Assembly: GCA_029550525.1 (NCBI GenBank)
Contig: JAKPHF010000038.1
Span: 46,077-110,076, forward strand
DNA: 64,000 nucleotides
Reading direction: 5' to 3'
Source: Planctomycetota bacterium
Lineage (GTDB): Bacteria; Planctomycetota; Phycisphaerae; UBA1845; PWPN01
This document shows, piece after piece, positions 51,656 to 59,845 of the stretch. Made by a program: the position numbers and the translations under genes. Under the pieces are notes generated by a model. It had not been told where the DNA came from, made no database searches, and saw nothing but the letters and a program-made list of their open reading frames with translations. How positions within the stretch are numbered: the stretch's first letter is position 1; every line of letters starts with the position of its first letter.

Positions 51656-52876
51656 ATGAACCGAAAACTCCTGACCACTGCCATCGTTACGCTGACTGCC
51701 ATGACATCAACGCTGCCCATTGCCGCCGGCGCCGATTTCGGCGATGACCTCGCATTCCTGAAAAAGTACACCGACGTCATTGTCCTCAGCGACAAGGCCG
51801 GTGCGGCCAAGGTGGCGCTTGTGCCTGCCTGGCAGGGCCGCGTGATGACCAGCACGGCCGAAGGCGATCGCGGCCAGAGCTTCGGCTGGATCAACCGCGA
51901 GCTCATCGCTTCCGGCAAGCTCCAAAAGCACATGAACGCCTTCGGCGGCGAAGATCGCTTCTGGATGGGGCCCGAGGGTGGCCAGTTCTCGATCTTCTTC
52001 GAGAAAGGCAAACAGTTCGTGTTCGATGACTGGTTCACGCCGGCCATCTTCGACACCGAGCCGTTCAAGGTCATTAGCAAGGCCGAGGACCGTGCGGTCT
52101 TCGGCGAGGAGTTCTCGCTGACCAACTATTCCGGCACGGTCTTCCAGGTGGGCGTCCGCCGGGAAGTGGTCCTGCTCTCGCCGGACGAGGCCTGGGAAAA
52201 GCTTGGCGTCAAGCCTGCTCGCGACGTCAAGCTGGTCGCTTACGCCTCGAACAACCAGATTACCAACAAGGGGAAAGAGGCCTGGAAGAAGGAGACCGGC
52301 CTGCTGTCGGTCTGGATCCTGGGCATGTTCAATCCGTCGCCCTCGACCACCATTATCGTCCCCATCAGGAAGGGGTCGGAGTCCGAGCTCGGCAAGAAGG
52401 TGACGTCGGACTACTTCGGCGAGGTGCCGGCCGATCGGCTGGTCGTGCGCGACGACGTGGTCTTCCTCAAGGCCGACGGCCAGTTCCGCAGCAAGATCGG
52501 CATCAACCCGAAGCGCAGCAAGGCCATCCTCGGCAGCTATGACGCCGACAACAAGGTGCTGACCATCGCCCAGTTCAACCAGCCCGAAGGCGTGACCGAC
52601 TACGTCAACTCGCTCTGGAAGCTGCAGGACGATCCGTACGCTGGTGACGCGTCCAATGCCTACAACGACGGCCCGCCCGCTCCGGGCGCCAAGCCCATGG
52701 GGCCGTTCTACGAACTCGAGTCGTCCTCGCCGGCGGCCGCGCTGGCTCCGGGTGAGAGCCTCACCCACGTGCACCGCACCATTCACCTGACCGGGCCCGA
52801 AGCCGAGCTCGACGCCATCGCCCGGGCGACGCTCGGCGTGTCGCTGGCCGATGTCAAGACCGTGTTCAACAAGTGA
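51656..52876 (+). CDS. DUF6786-family secreted protein
   Basis: A 406-residue protein with a signal peptide (MNRKLLTTAIVTLTAMTSTLPIAAG). The body is beta-rich: VALVPAWQGRVMTSTAEGDRGQSFGWINRELI, FGGEDRFWMGPEGGQFSIFFEKG, FEVGVRREVVLL-like and TYV/TIAQFNQPEGV strands. The pattern recalls galactose mutarotase-like folds, and DUF6786 proteins occur mainly in Planctomycetota, Verrucomicrobiota and Bacteroidota. The next gene, 88 bp on, is a sugar-type MFS transporter, which supports a role in handling a saccharide in the periplasm. That link is inference. The ATG at 51656 was chosen; GTG 51647 is possible. Confidence 0.8.
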   Translation: MNRKLLTTAIVTLTAMTSTLPIAAGADFGDDLAFLKKYTDVIVLSDKAGAAKVALVPAWQGRVMTSTAEGDRGQSFGWINRELIASGKLQKHMNAFGGEDRFWMGPEGGQFSIFFEKGKQFVFDDWFTPAIFDTEPFKVISKAEDRAVFGEEFSLTNYSGTVFQVGVRREVVLLSPDEAWEKLGVKPARDVKLVAYASNNQITNKGKEAWKKETGLLSVWILGMFNPSPSTTIIVPIRKGSESELGKKVTSDYFGEVPADRLVVRDDVVFLKADGQFRSKIGINPKRSKAILGSYDADNKVLTIAQFNQPEGVTDYVNSLWKLQDDPYAGDASNAYNDGPPAPGAKPMGPFYELESSSPAAALAPGESLTHVHRTIHLTGPEAELDAIARATLGVSLADVKTVFNK

Positions 52877-52907
52877 GCCGGACGAGCTCGCATCGTCGTG
52901 TGATTTC

Positions 52908-52943
52908 CAGCCGCCACACCTGTCCCGGTGGCGGCTGATCTTT
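52908..52943 (+). terminator. Hairpin between the DUF6786 and MFS genes
   Basis: CAGCCGCCAC (52908-52917) pairs with GTGGCGGCTG (52928-52937), then ATCTTTATCC. A perfect 10-bp stem but a weak T tract, so it may be a partial terminator or RNA stabiliser that tunes MFS expression. Confidence 0.55.
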
Positions 52944-52963
52944 ATCCAAAGAGAGTCGAAACC

Positions 52964-55006
52964 GTGAGTACCCAGACTGAGCCTGCCCTCAAGCCCTACG
53001 CCGACATGTTGGACGAGAAACCTCGTCTCTTCGTCACGCCCGACGGCAAGAACGTGATGTTCACCTTCTGCCTGGTCAGCTCGTTGTTCCTGCTGTGGGG
53101 CTTCTGCAACGGCATGATCGACGTGATGGACAAGCACTTCCAGAAGGAACTCAACCTGACGCTGTCGCAGTCGGCGTGGGTGCAGTTCGCGCACTGGATC
53201 GGCTACTTCATCATGTCGATCCCGGCCGGGTACCTGGCCACGCGGCTGGGCTATCGGGTGGGCATTCTCGCCGGTCTGATCATGGTTTCGCTGGGTGGGT
53301 TCTGGTTCATTCCCGCCACGAGCATCGCGACGTTCTGGGCCTTCTTGCTCGGCGTTTGCTTCGTCGCCGCCGGCCTGACGTTCCTCGAGACCGTCGCCAA
53401 CCCGTACACCACCGTGCTGGGCGCGCCGCGATATGCGGCCATGCGTATCAACATGGCCCAGTCGCTCAACGGCATCGGCTGGATCCTCGGGCCCATCGCC
53501 GGCGGCCTGTTCTTCTACGGTCAGGACGCCACCGGCCGCAGCACCGGCGCCGAGACGCTCTGGATTCCCTACGCGGGCGTCGGCGTGGTCGTGCTGCTGC
53601 TGGCGGTGCTGTTCTGTTTCGCGCCCGTGCCGGACATCCGGGCCAAGGATGACTATGCCATCGACGCCAAGGATGATGCGAACAGCCAGGCACCCGCGCC
53701 GGCCCGCAAAGTGAACCGCGGCTTGTCGTACTTCCTGTTGCTGGGTAACACCGCCGCTCTGATCGGCGTGCTCGGCATGATCGTCTGGCTGACGCTCGAT
53801 TCGCTTGGTGTCGGGCCGGGGCTGGTCGGCTTCGTCAAGGCTTTGCCGATCGCCTCGGGGCTCATGGTCAACCCGCACACCGCACTGTTCCTGACCATCT
53901 TCATGGGTGGCATCGCGGTGCTCGTTTTGGCGGCCATCTGGCTCATCTTCGTGGTCAAGAAGCTGACGCATCACAGCATCTGGTCGCACGAGCACTTCAC
54001 CGGTGCCACGCTGGCTCAGTTCTTCTACATGGCCGCCCAGGCCGGTATTTTCAGTTTCCTCATCAACTACATGACTTCCGAGCCGCCGTCGCTTCCTCCG
54101 TCCTGGCTCGAGGAGAACAACACGTCTTGGGTGAGCCGCTGGGTGAAGGTGGAGTACCGCACGGCCCTGGCCGCTCACGACTTCAAGGACGTCTCGTCCC
54201 TGGCCGACAAGCTCACCGCGCCGCAGAACGCTGTGACCGCGTATCTGGCGGAAAAGCTCTCCGACACGACTCGCGAGACGCTGGCGCACTATAAGGAAGG
54301 CAGCGCCAGCGAAACCGCGGCTCGTATCGCCATCATGCAGGATCTCAACGGCCTGGTGCGAAAGGACAGCCTCTGGGCCCCCGAGCGATTCGAAGGAATC
54401 AAACTCAGCGAGGCGACGCAGCGGCTCCTGGCCGAGGATCCGGCGAAGCGAAACGAGCTGCGGCTCAATCGGCTGCTCTTGGCCGACGCGTTCCCCGCCG
54501 AACTCGATTACCAGGACGGCGTGGTGAGCGTCACCGACCAGTTCGCGTCGAACCTGGTGTCGTTCGGCTTCATCTGCTTCCTCATCGGCCGCGTGACCGG
54601 CTCCTGGATGCTTCGGAAGATCTCCGCCCACAAGATGGTCGGTCTGTATGCTCTCCTCAACGTGATCGCCTGCACGCTGGTCTTCTTCAAGCTCGGATGG
54701 ATTTCGGTTCTGGCCGTGTTTGCGACGTACTTCTTCATGTCCATCATGTTCCCGACCATCTTTGCTCTGGGCATCTTCGGCCTGGGCAACAAGGCCAAGG
54801 GAGCGTCGGCGTATATCGTCATGGCCATCGCGGGCGGGGCGTTGCTGCCCAAGCTCATGGGAGCCATCGCCGATCACTACGACATGTCGAAGGGCTTCAT
54901 CGTGCCGCTGGTGAGCTTCGTGCTGGTGGCGCTGTACGGGTACACGTGGCCCAAGCTGAGCCGGGAGGAATCGCTCCACGGTGTGAGCGCCTCGGGTGGC
55001 CACTGA
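52964..55006 (+). CDS. MFS sugar transporter (FucP-like) with a large insertion
   Basis: A 680-residue inner-membrane protein. The family core is clear: LWGFCNGMIDVMDKHFQKELNLTLSQSAWVQFAHWIGYFIMSIPAGYLATRLGYRVGIL, GLTFLETVANPYTTVLG, AQSLNGIGWILGPIAGG, and in the second half FFMSIMFPTIFALGIFGLGNKAKGASAYIVMAIAGGALLPKLMGAIAD. Two differences stand out: an extra pair of helices around residues 250-335, and about 150 mostly polar residues (about 372-525) between the AGIFSFLINYM helix and the SNLVSFGFICFLIGR helix. Start GTG 52964 avoids the hairpin that covers a GTG at 52928. Substrate probably a hexose or deoxyhexose. Confidence 0.85.
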   Translation: MSTQTEPALKPYADMLDEKPRLFVTPDGKNVMFTFCLVSSLFLLWGFCNGMIDVMDKHFQKELNLTLSQSAWVQFAHWIGYFIMSIPAGYLATRLGYRVGILAGLIMVSLGGFWFIPATSIATFWAFLLGVCFVAAGLTFLETVANPYTTVLGAPRYAAMRINMAQSLNGIGWILGPIAGGLFFYGQDATGRSTGAETLWIPYAGVGVVVLLLAVLFCFAPVPDIRAKDDYAIDAKDDANSQAPAPARKVNRGLSYFLLLGNTAALIGVLGMIVWLTLDSLGVGPGLVGFVKALPIASGLMVNPHTALFLTIFMGGIAVLVLAAIWLIFVVKKLTHHSIWSHEHFTGATLAQFFYMAAQAGIFSFLINYMTSEPPSLPPSWLEENNTSWVSRWVKVEYRTALAAHDFKDVSSLADKLTAPQNAVTAYLAEKLSDTTRETLAHYKEGSASETAARIAIMQDLNGLVRKDSLWAPERFEGIKLSEATQRLLAEDPAKRNELRLNRLLLADAFPAELDYQDGVVSVTDQFASNLVSFGFICFLIGRVTGSWMLRKISAHKMVGLYALLNVIACTLVFFKLGWISVLAVFATYFFMSIMFPTIFALGIFGLGNKAKGASAYIVMAIAGGALLPKLMGAIADHYDMSKGFIVPLVSFVLVALYGYTWPKLSREESLHGVSASGGH

Positions 55007-55778
55007 GCCGGGCGTATAAGTAACAATTATATGTCACTCGATGGCGTGTGCGCCTACACGAGCGCACCTGTTTAGTGGGATCGATCCGATTCCGCCCAGA
55101 AAGGGCGCGAAGTCAGTAGCCGTGGGAGGGAGCCCACGGGGCCGGCTCCGAACGATTCTCCCCGTCGTCAACCTGAGGGCGGCGAAGCTGTCCTCAGGTT
55201 GACAAGGGAGGAGGCTCGACGCGGCTCACCGCCGGCTTACGCCGCCAGCTATTGACCGATGCCCCTGTGGAGCGGGAAGGGCGGCACGCCAGATGTGCAC
55301 ACCCGTATGCACGCACAGGCAGGATGCGTGCGCTAGCTACCATGCCGCCACCCGTTCGCCAGACAGGTGCCGGCAAGTTTCTTGCTGGCCAGTGCTTGCT
55401 TTCTTTGTTTGTCCACTCTGTCGGTCGGGCATCGAAAAAACTCACAAGCCGCCCGGTCCGCTGGTTGCGGGGTGAAGCGCCTTTGAACATCTCGCCCGTG
55501 CCGCCTGGAGGGCGCTCTGCGATCGCTTCAGGCGCACTCCATCCGGATTCGTTCGCTCGACTCTCCCCAAAAAACTTACTTCATCTGAGACAAGAAAATG
55601 CTGGCGTCGCCGGTCGGCCCGCGGCATAATACGCCTTTACAAATCCAAAGCGAGCTGGCTTTTTCTGCGGCGGTGGAACTAACGTTCAATCTCGATGATC
55701 ATGCCGACACCCGCTGCAAGAGACGGCGAATGCGTAACCTCGACCGTTGGCGCGGTTCGGTGCACGAGGATCCCCAAG
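55007..55778. repeat. Intergenic region with palindromic repeats
   Basis: 55093-55139 is a copy of the repeat at 8312-8358 in opposite orientation (CGCCCAGAAAGGGCG hairpin, GCGAAGTCAGTAGCCGT, AGCCCACGG). An inverted pair AACCTGAGG/CCTCAGGTT lies at 55170-55201. A weak relative of the TTGTGGTGCACGC family is at about 55293-55335. Open frames here lack ribosome sites. Confidence 0.65.
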
Positions 55779-56504
55779 ATGATGCAGGACTTGTGGGCGA
55801 AAGCTCAGGCGGATTTGTGTTTGGGAACGTCCAGTGGCCCGCTCGACAAGCTGGTGTGGGAGCATTCGACTCGCGTGGCCAAGACGGCGGCGTCGATCGC
55901 CGGCTTGCCTGAATTGGCAGATCGGGCCATCGATCGCCGGGCGCTGACCGCGGCCGCCCTGTACCACGATGCGGGCTGGGTTCTGCAGTACCGGGCGGGC
56001 GAAGCCATCCCTCGCGATCTTCTGCTGCGGCCTACAAGCGAGGTTCAGCGTGAGCTCGCCGCGGCTTGGATCACCGAACGCCTGGCTGGCATCCTGCCCG
56101 CGCGCTCGATCGAACTGGCCTCCAACGCCATTCGCTACTGCAACGACCGCCAGACCAACCTGACCGAAGCCCAGATCCTCGCCGAGGCCGAGAGTCTCGA
56201 GGAGATCGGTCCGCAGACCATCGTGCTCATGGTCCGCCGCCAGTTGGCCGACGGCCGTACGCTGACCGACATGCTCCAGCTCTGGCAGCGCCAGGAGGAG
56301 TACCACTACTGGCAGGCTCGTATCAAGGACAGCTTCCGGTTCGAGCCCGTTCGCCGGCTGGCCACGCAACGCTGGCAGGCCCTGCGCCGATTCATGACCG
56401 ACCTGGCGGTTTGCACCAACCTCGAGGACCTCGCCGCGCTCGCTTCGCCGGCCACGCTCGACGTGACCGACCTCCTCGTGCCCCGCGCCCGCGCGAGCGC
56501 CTGA
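55779..56504 (+). CDS. HD-domain phosphohydrolase-like protein
   Basis: A 241-residue protein with an HD-type metal site: LVWEHSTRVAKTAASIAGL (first His), AAALYHDAGWV (His-Asp), and later helices up to LTDMLQLWQRQEEYHYW. HD proteins cleave phosphate esters, often of nucleotides. The substrate is not apparent. ATG 55779 has GAGGA 8 nt upstream; a longer frame exists but begins in the repeat region. The following DUF2752 gene lies 230 bp downstream and may be separate. Confidence 0.7.
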   Translation: MMQDLWAKAQADLCLGTSSGPLDKLVWEHSTRVAKTAASIAGLPELADRAIDRRALTAAALYHDAGWVLQYRAGEAIPRDLLLRPTSEVQRELAAAWITERLAGILPARSIELASNAIRYCNDRQTNLTEAQILAEAESLEEIGPQTIVLMVRRQLADGRTLTDMLQLWQRQEEYHYWQARIKDSFRFEPVRRLATQRWQALRRFMTDLAVCTNLEDLAALASPATLDVTDLLVPRARASA

Positions 56505-56599
56505 CGCCGGCCGTTCGAAACGGCGTTGACCCTGGGGCGGTGCACTGCTATCCTTCTGCGCCAGCGGCGGTTGGAACGCGCCCGGACAGGTGGTTGCGT

Positions 56600-56652
56600 T
56601 GTGGTGCAGGCATTTTTTCTGCACGCGTGCACGCTGGAAGCGTGCATCACCC
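56600..56652 (-). repeat. Dispersed palindromic repeat, TTGTGGTGCACGC type (reverse orientation)
   Basis: TTGTGGTGCAGGCATTTTTT, then CTGCACGCGTGCACGCTGGA, then AGCGTGCATCACC. Read in reverse complement it matches the other copies (GTGATGCACGCTTCCAGCGT). Confidence 0.7.
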
Positions 56653-56738
56653 CGGCCGCACGCGTAACCTGCGGACTGGTTCCCTCTGGCATCGTGGATT
56701 CCTGCCCGTTCGAGCTTCCCGCGTGGAATTCAGCGCTG

Positions 56739-57386
56739 ATGATCGACGACGAGAACTGCGACCGACGAGAGTTCACCCACGGCGATGCCGACGCTGAGGG
56801 GGTGGACGCGCGTGCACATGGTGCACCCGCGCATCGCGCGGAGTGCGGGCAGGAGACTGGTACCACCACGGGGGAGGTGCGCTCACGGAGCCGTTTCTCG
56901 CGGCCGCATCCGCTCGGGCCGCTGTGGAGCATGGTGTCGCTCGACTCGCCCATCGGCGGACGAGTGTACGCGGCCTGCTTGTTCGCGGCCGTGGTGGCGG
57001 TCTTCGTCGTGGCGGCCCGGCTGCATCCGGATGGGCGGCAACAAGGCACGCACCAGCAACTCGGTCTGCCGCCGTGCGGGTTCGCGGTAGTGGCCGGCTT
57101 GCCGTGCCCGACATGCGGGATGACCACGGCGTTCGCCCATACCATCCGCGGCCAGTTGCTGCAGGCGGCCCACGCCCAGGTGGCCGGTCTGCTACTGGCG
57201 CTCGGGACGCTCGCCGTGGGGGGCGTGGCGCTCTACGCAACGATCACCGGGCGACGGCCGGCGCTGAATTGGTACCGCATCAATCCCATGCACGTGCTGT
57301 GGCTGTCGTGCGGCTTGTTTGTGGCGGCCTGGGCGGTCAAAATCCTGCTGATTCTGCTCGAGAGGGGCAGGGAGGCGAGGTTCTGA
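56739..57386 (+). CDS. DUF2752 membrane protein
   Basis: About 215 residues. The family motif LPCPTCGMTTAFAHTIRGQLLQAA lies in the second half between helices. Three helices are seen: VYAACLFAAVVAVFVVAARL, QVAGLLLALGTLAVGGVALYAT, and HVLWLSCGLFVAAWAVKILLILLE. DUF2752 proteins are small membrane proteins of unknown function with a conserved Cys pair (CPTC). The first 60 residues are acidic and look unstructured; a shorter start at ATG 56931 (MVSLDSPIGG) would remove them and is quite possible. No clear ribosome site decides it. Confidence 0.72.
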   Translation: MIDDENCDRREFTHGDADAEGVDARAHGAPAHRAECGQETGTTTGEVRSRSRFSRPHPLGPLWSMVSLDSPIGGRVYAACLFAAVVAVFVVAARLHPDGRQQGTHQQLGLPPCGFAVVAGLPCPTCGMTTAFAHTIRGQLLQAAHAQVAGLLLALGTLAVGGVALYATITGRRPALNWYRINPMHVLWLSCGLFVAAWAVKILLILLERGREARF

Positions 57387-57517
57387 GGGCGATCGCCTTG
57401 TTCGGGGGGCGGGCATCTTGCCAGCCTCGGGGCAGAGAAAGCTGCCTTGCGAGGCGGAACGCCGCAGACAGCAGGTGCCGGAATCGCATTGAAGCTCACA
57501 GGGAAATGGAGGAGCAC

Positions 57518-58168
57518 ATGTTTGAACGTTCTTCGCGGGCGCACTGGGGCCTGATCGGCATCGCCGGATTGCTGCTGGCAACGTCGAGCGGCTGTTCCGT
57601 GATGCGAGCCCTGGCCGTCCAGACCGCGCCCCACACCGAAGAGATCGATGCCGAGTACGCCACGCTGGCCGGCAAGAAAGTGCTCGTCTATGTGTGGGCC
57701 AAGCCCGAGGCGCTTTGGGACTACCCGCATTTGCGGCTGGACCTGGCCTCACACATCTCGGCTTACCTCAGCCAGAATGTGCCGGATGTCGAGGTGATCC
57801 CGGCCGCCCAGGTCGAGGCCCATCTCAAGAGCCTGCCCAACATGAACCCGGATCCAGTGGACTTGGCTCGGCACTTTCATGCCAACCACGTGATCCACGT
57901 ATCCATATACAAGTTCTCCATGCGCGACCCGGGCCTGTCGCAGTTTTATCGCGGCCGGATCAGTGCGTCGGTGGTGGTGCTCGACCTGACCGCCAAGGAT
58001 GAAACCGTGCGGCGAGTCCCGCTCGAGGACGTGGTGGTGGTGGTGCCCGAGGAAGGGCCGCTGGGATACCACAACGTCTCGATCGACCAGGTCCGCGACA
58101 TGACGTATCGCGAGTTCACGCAGGCCACTGGCCGCAAGTTCCACGCGTGGGAAAAGGAAGCGGAATGA
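57518..58168 (+). CDS. Predicted lipoprotein, first of a tandem pair
   Basis: A 216-residue protein. GGAGGAG precedes ATG 57518. The signal peptide ends in a lipobox (LLLATSSGC, Cys26). The body has alternating strands and helices: IDAEYATLAGKKVLVYVWAK, LRLDLASHISAYLSQNVPDVEVIPAAQVEAHL, ARHFHANHVIHVSIYKF, and GRISASVVVLDLTA. The layout (a strand with a small-molecule-like loop, then NPV/VIP and DLA elements) is like FlgO/TolB-N-type lipoproteins. Its stop overlaps the next start by 4 nt (ATGA), and the two proteins share the same layout. Function unknown. Confidence 0.75.
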   Translation: MFERSSRAHWGLIGIAGLLLATSSGCSVMRALAVQTAPHTEEIDAEYATLAGKKVLVYVWAKPEALWDYPHLRLDLASHISAYLSQNVPDVEVIPAAQVEAHLKSLPNMNPDPVDLARHFHANHVIHVSIYKFSMRDPGLSQFYRGRISASVVVLDLTAKDETVRRVPLEDVVVVVPEEGPLGYHNVSIDQVRDMTYREFTQATGRKFHAWEKEAE

Positions 58169-58836
58169 TGCGCGATCAAACCGTCCGTTCGTGCGGTGCG
58201 AAGCTGTGTCTCCTGTCGATCGGCGCCCTCGCGCTGCTCGCCGCGACCGGTTGCGGCCCGGACTTCGGGGCGTGGCTGTACACGCTGGGGTTGTACCCGA
58301 CGCAGGTCATCCCCGCCGAGTACAAGCTGCCCCCCGGGCCGGTGATGGTGCTGGTCGATGACGACCGCGACCTGATCCGGCCGACCACTGCCCGCGAAGC
58401 GCTGGTGGACGAGCTGGCCAAGCAGCTCAAGGAGAATGCCCAGATCGAGCAGGTCACCACGAACGAGGAGCTGGCTCGTTTGCGGCGAGACGATCCTAGT
58501 TTTGAGCGCCGCGGCGTGCGGGAACTCGGACGGGCGGCCAAGGCCGATACCGTGATCTGGTTGACGACCACCGAGTTCTCGCTCAATAGCGATCTCGAGA
58601 TGGTGATGAGTCCGGCCCGGTTCACCGTGGCCGTCCGCGTCATCAACGCCAAGGCGGAGACGGCCGACGAGGTTCGCCTGTGGCCCACCGAGCGGGAAGG
58701 CCGTCTCGTTCAGGTGCAGATCAGCCCGCACGAGATCCGCCAGTGCAAGGACCTCAAGGAAGCCCACCAGAAGATCGCCGCCGCCATGGCGGTGGAAGTG
58801 GCGAAATTGTTCTACGAGCAGAAGATCAGAGAGTGA
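58165..58836 (+). CDS. Predicted lipoprotein, second of a tandem pair
   Basis: A 223-residue protein with lipobox LLAATGC and a body arranged like that of the preceding gene: IPAEYKLPPGPVMVLVDDDRDL, REALVDELAKQLKENAQIEQVTTNEELARL, RELGRAAKADTVIWLTTTEF, and RFTVAVRVINAKAET. It continues into a helix-rich C-terminus (EAHQKIAAAMAVEVAKLFYEQ). It is translationally coupled to the first gene (ATGA overlap), so the two probably form a heteromeric complex at a membrane. The fold resembles nucleotide- or peptide-binding alpha/beta domains; the ligand is unknown. A long heptad array follows 12 nt after the stop. Confidence 0.75.
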   Translation: MMRDQTVRSCGAKLCLLSIGALALLAATGCGPDFGAWLYTLGLYPTQVIPAEYKLPPGPVMVLVDDDRDLIRPTTAREALVDELAKQLKENAQIEQVTTNEELARLRRDDPSFERRGVRELGRAAKADTVIWLTTTEFSLNSDLEMVMSPARFTVAVRVINAKAETADEVRLWPTEREGRLVQVQISPHEIRQCKDLKEAHQKIAAAMAVEVAKLFYEQKIRE

Positions 58837-58848
58837 CAGGGAAGAAGC

Positions 58849-58960
58849 CAGGAGTCAGGAGCCAGGAGGAACGAGAAAGAAGACAGAAGACTTGATCGCG
58901 TCTCCTGTCTTGCGGCTCCTATCTCCTGTCTTCTGACTCCTGTCTCCTGTCTCCTTCTTT
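58849..58960. repeat. Period-7 array, 16 heptamers in phase
   Basis: CAGGAGT, CAGGAGC, CAGGAGG, AACGAGA, AAGAAGA, CAGAAGA, CTTGATC, GCGTCTC, CTGTCTT, GCGGCTC, CTATCTC, CTGTCTT, CTGACTC, CTGTCTC, CTGTCTC, CTTCTTT. The first and second halves are complementary, yet the 7-nt phase is kept through the centre. The right half lies inside the 3' end of the CDF transporter gene. Confidence 0.88.
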
Positions 58961-59824
58961 CTCATCCCTACTCGGCTCGATGTGCACGAAGGCCCGGTCC
59001 ACCATGCCCAGGCTTTCGACGGCTTCGCGGACTTCCTCAGCCACCTCGTGCGACTGAGTAGTCGTCAGTTCGCCGTCCACACGGGCGGTCAGCTCCACAT
59101 GCACGAACGTGCCGACGTAGTGGCCGCGGGCTTCGGCGACTTCCCGCACGTGCGGTACGCGTTCGGCGGCCGATTGGATCTCCTGCATCAGCTCCGGCTC
59201 GGGGGCCTTGCCCATCAGGTAGTTGATGTTCTCCATGCCGATACTGTGGCCCTGGTACAGGATGTATAGACCCACGAGCAAAGCGGCAATCGTGTCCAGC
59301 ACGGGCAGGCGGAACGTGGCCAGCACCACCGCGATCAGGCCCTGGCACGCCAGCAGGACGTCGTTTCGCGAGTCCACGGCAGTGGCCCGAAAGGCCGGGC
59401 TGTGCAACTCCTGTGCGCGGCGATTGAAGAACCAGGCCATGCCGGTCTTGACCACCGCCGTGATGCACAGGGCGATGATGGGATACATGCCGATGTTCTT
59501 CGGCTCGCTGCCTTGGACGAGGTTGACCACCGCCTGTCGGCACACCTCGAAGCCCAGGATGCCCGTGAAGATCGCCACCAGCAGCCCGGCCACCGGCTCG
59601 GCCCGGCGGTGTCCGAACGGGTGCGACTCGTCGGGCTGCAGGTAGGCCCACCGCACAAACAGCAGCACCGCGATGGCCGCCACCAGGTCGGCCAGCGAGT
59701 TGAGCGTTTCGGAGAAAATGGTCAGGCTCTCCGAAAGGCTGGTCGCGGTGGCCTTCAGCACGAACAGCCCGAAGTTGGCCGCCATTCCGAAGATCGTCGC
59801 CCGCATGGCCAGCGATCTTTGCAT
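58919..59824 (-). CDS. Cation diffusion facilitator (CDF) transporter
   Basis: A 301-residue inner-membrane metal/proton antiporter. Six helices in the first 200 residues, with metal-site motifs in helix 2 (FSETLNSLADLVAAIAVLL) and helix 5 (AFRATAVDSRNDVLLACQGL) and the SHPFGHRRAEPVAGL loop. The cytoplasmic C-terminal domain (VPHVREVAEARGHYVGTFVHVELTARVDGELTT and FVHIEP) is the usual metallochaperone-like domain. The HxxxD-type site residues are altered (SLADL, DSRND), so the metal is uncertain (Zn, Fe or Mn). Start ATG 59824. The last 14 residues (EKEGDRRQESEDRR) are encoded by a heptad array. Confidence 0.88.
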   Translation of the reverse strand: MQRSLAMRATIFGMAANFGLFVLKATATSLSESLTIFSETLNSLADLVAAIAVLLFVRWAYLQPDESHPFGHRRAEPVAGLLVAIFTGILGFEVCRQAVVNLVQGSEPKNIGMYPIIALCITAVVKTGMAWFFNRRAQELHSPAFRATAVDSRNDVLLACQGLIAVVLATFRLPVLDTIAALLVGLYILYQGHSIGMENINYLMGKAPEPELMQEIQSAAERVPHVREVAEARGHYVGTFVHVELTARVDGELTTTQSHEVAEEVREAVESLGMVDRAFVHIEPSRDEKEGDRRQESEDRR

Positions 59825-59845
59825 CCGCATCTCTCCCGCGAGCGG

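Noticed and set aside
51707..55003. Minus-strand open frame of 1098 codons
   Set aside because: Antisense to the DUF6786 and MFS genes, whose domains and ribosome sites are clear.
46188..55044. Shared word TATATGTCACTCGA at 46190 and 55029 with a near match at 27970
   Set aside because: One copy is inside a conserved gene and the flanks do not match, so chance is likely.
55194..55629. Open frames downstream of the MFS gene
   Set aside because: They cover dispersed palindromic repeats and have repeat-like composition.
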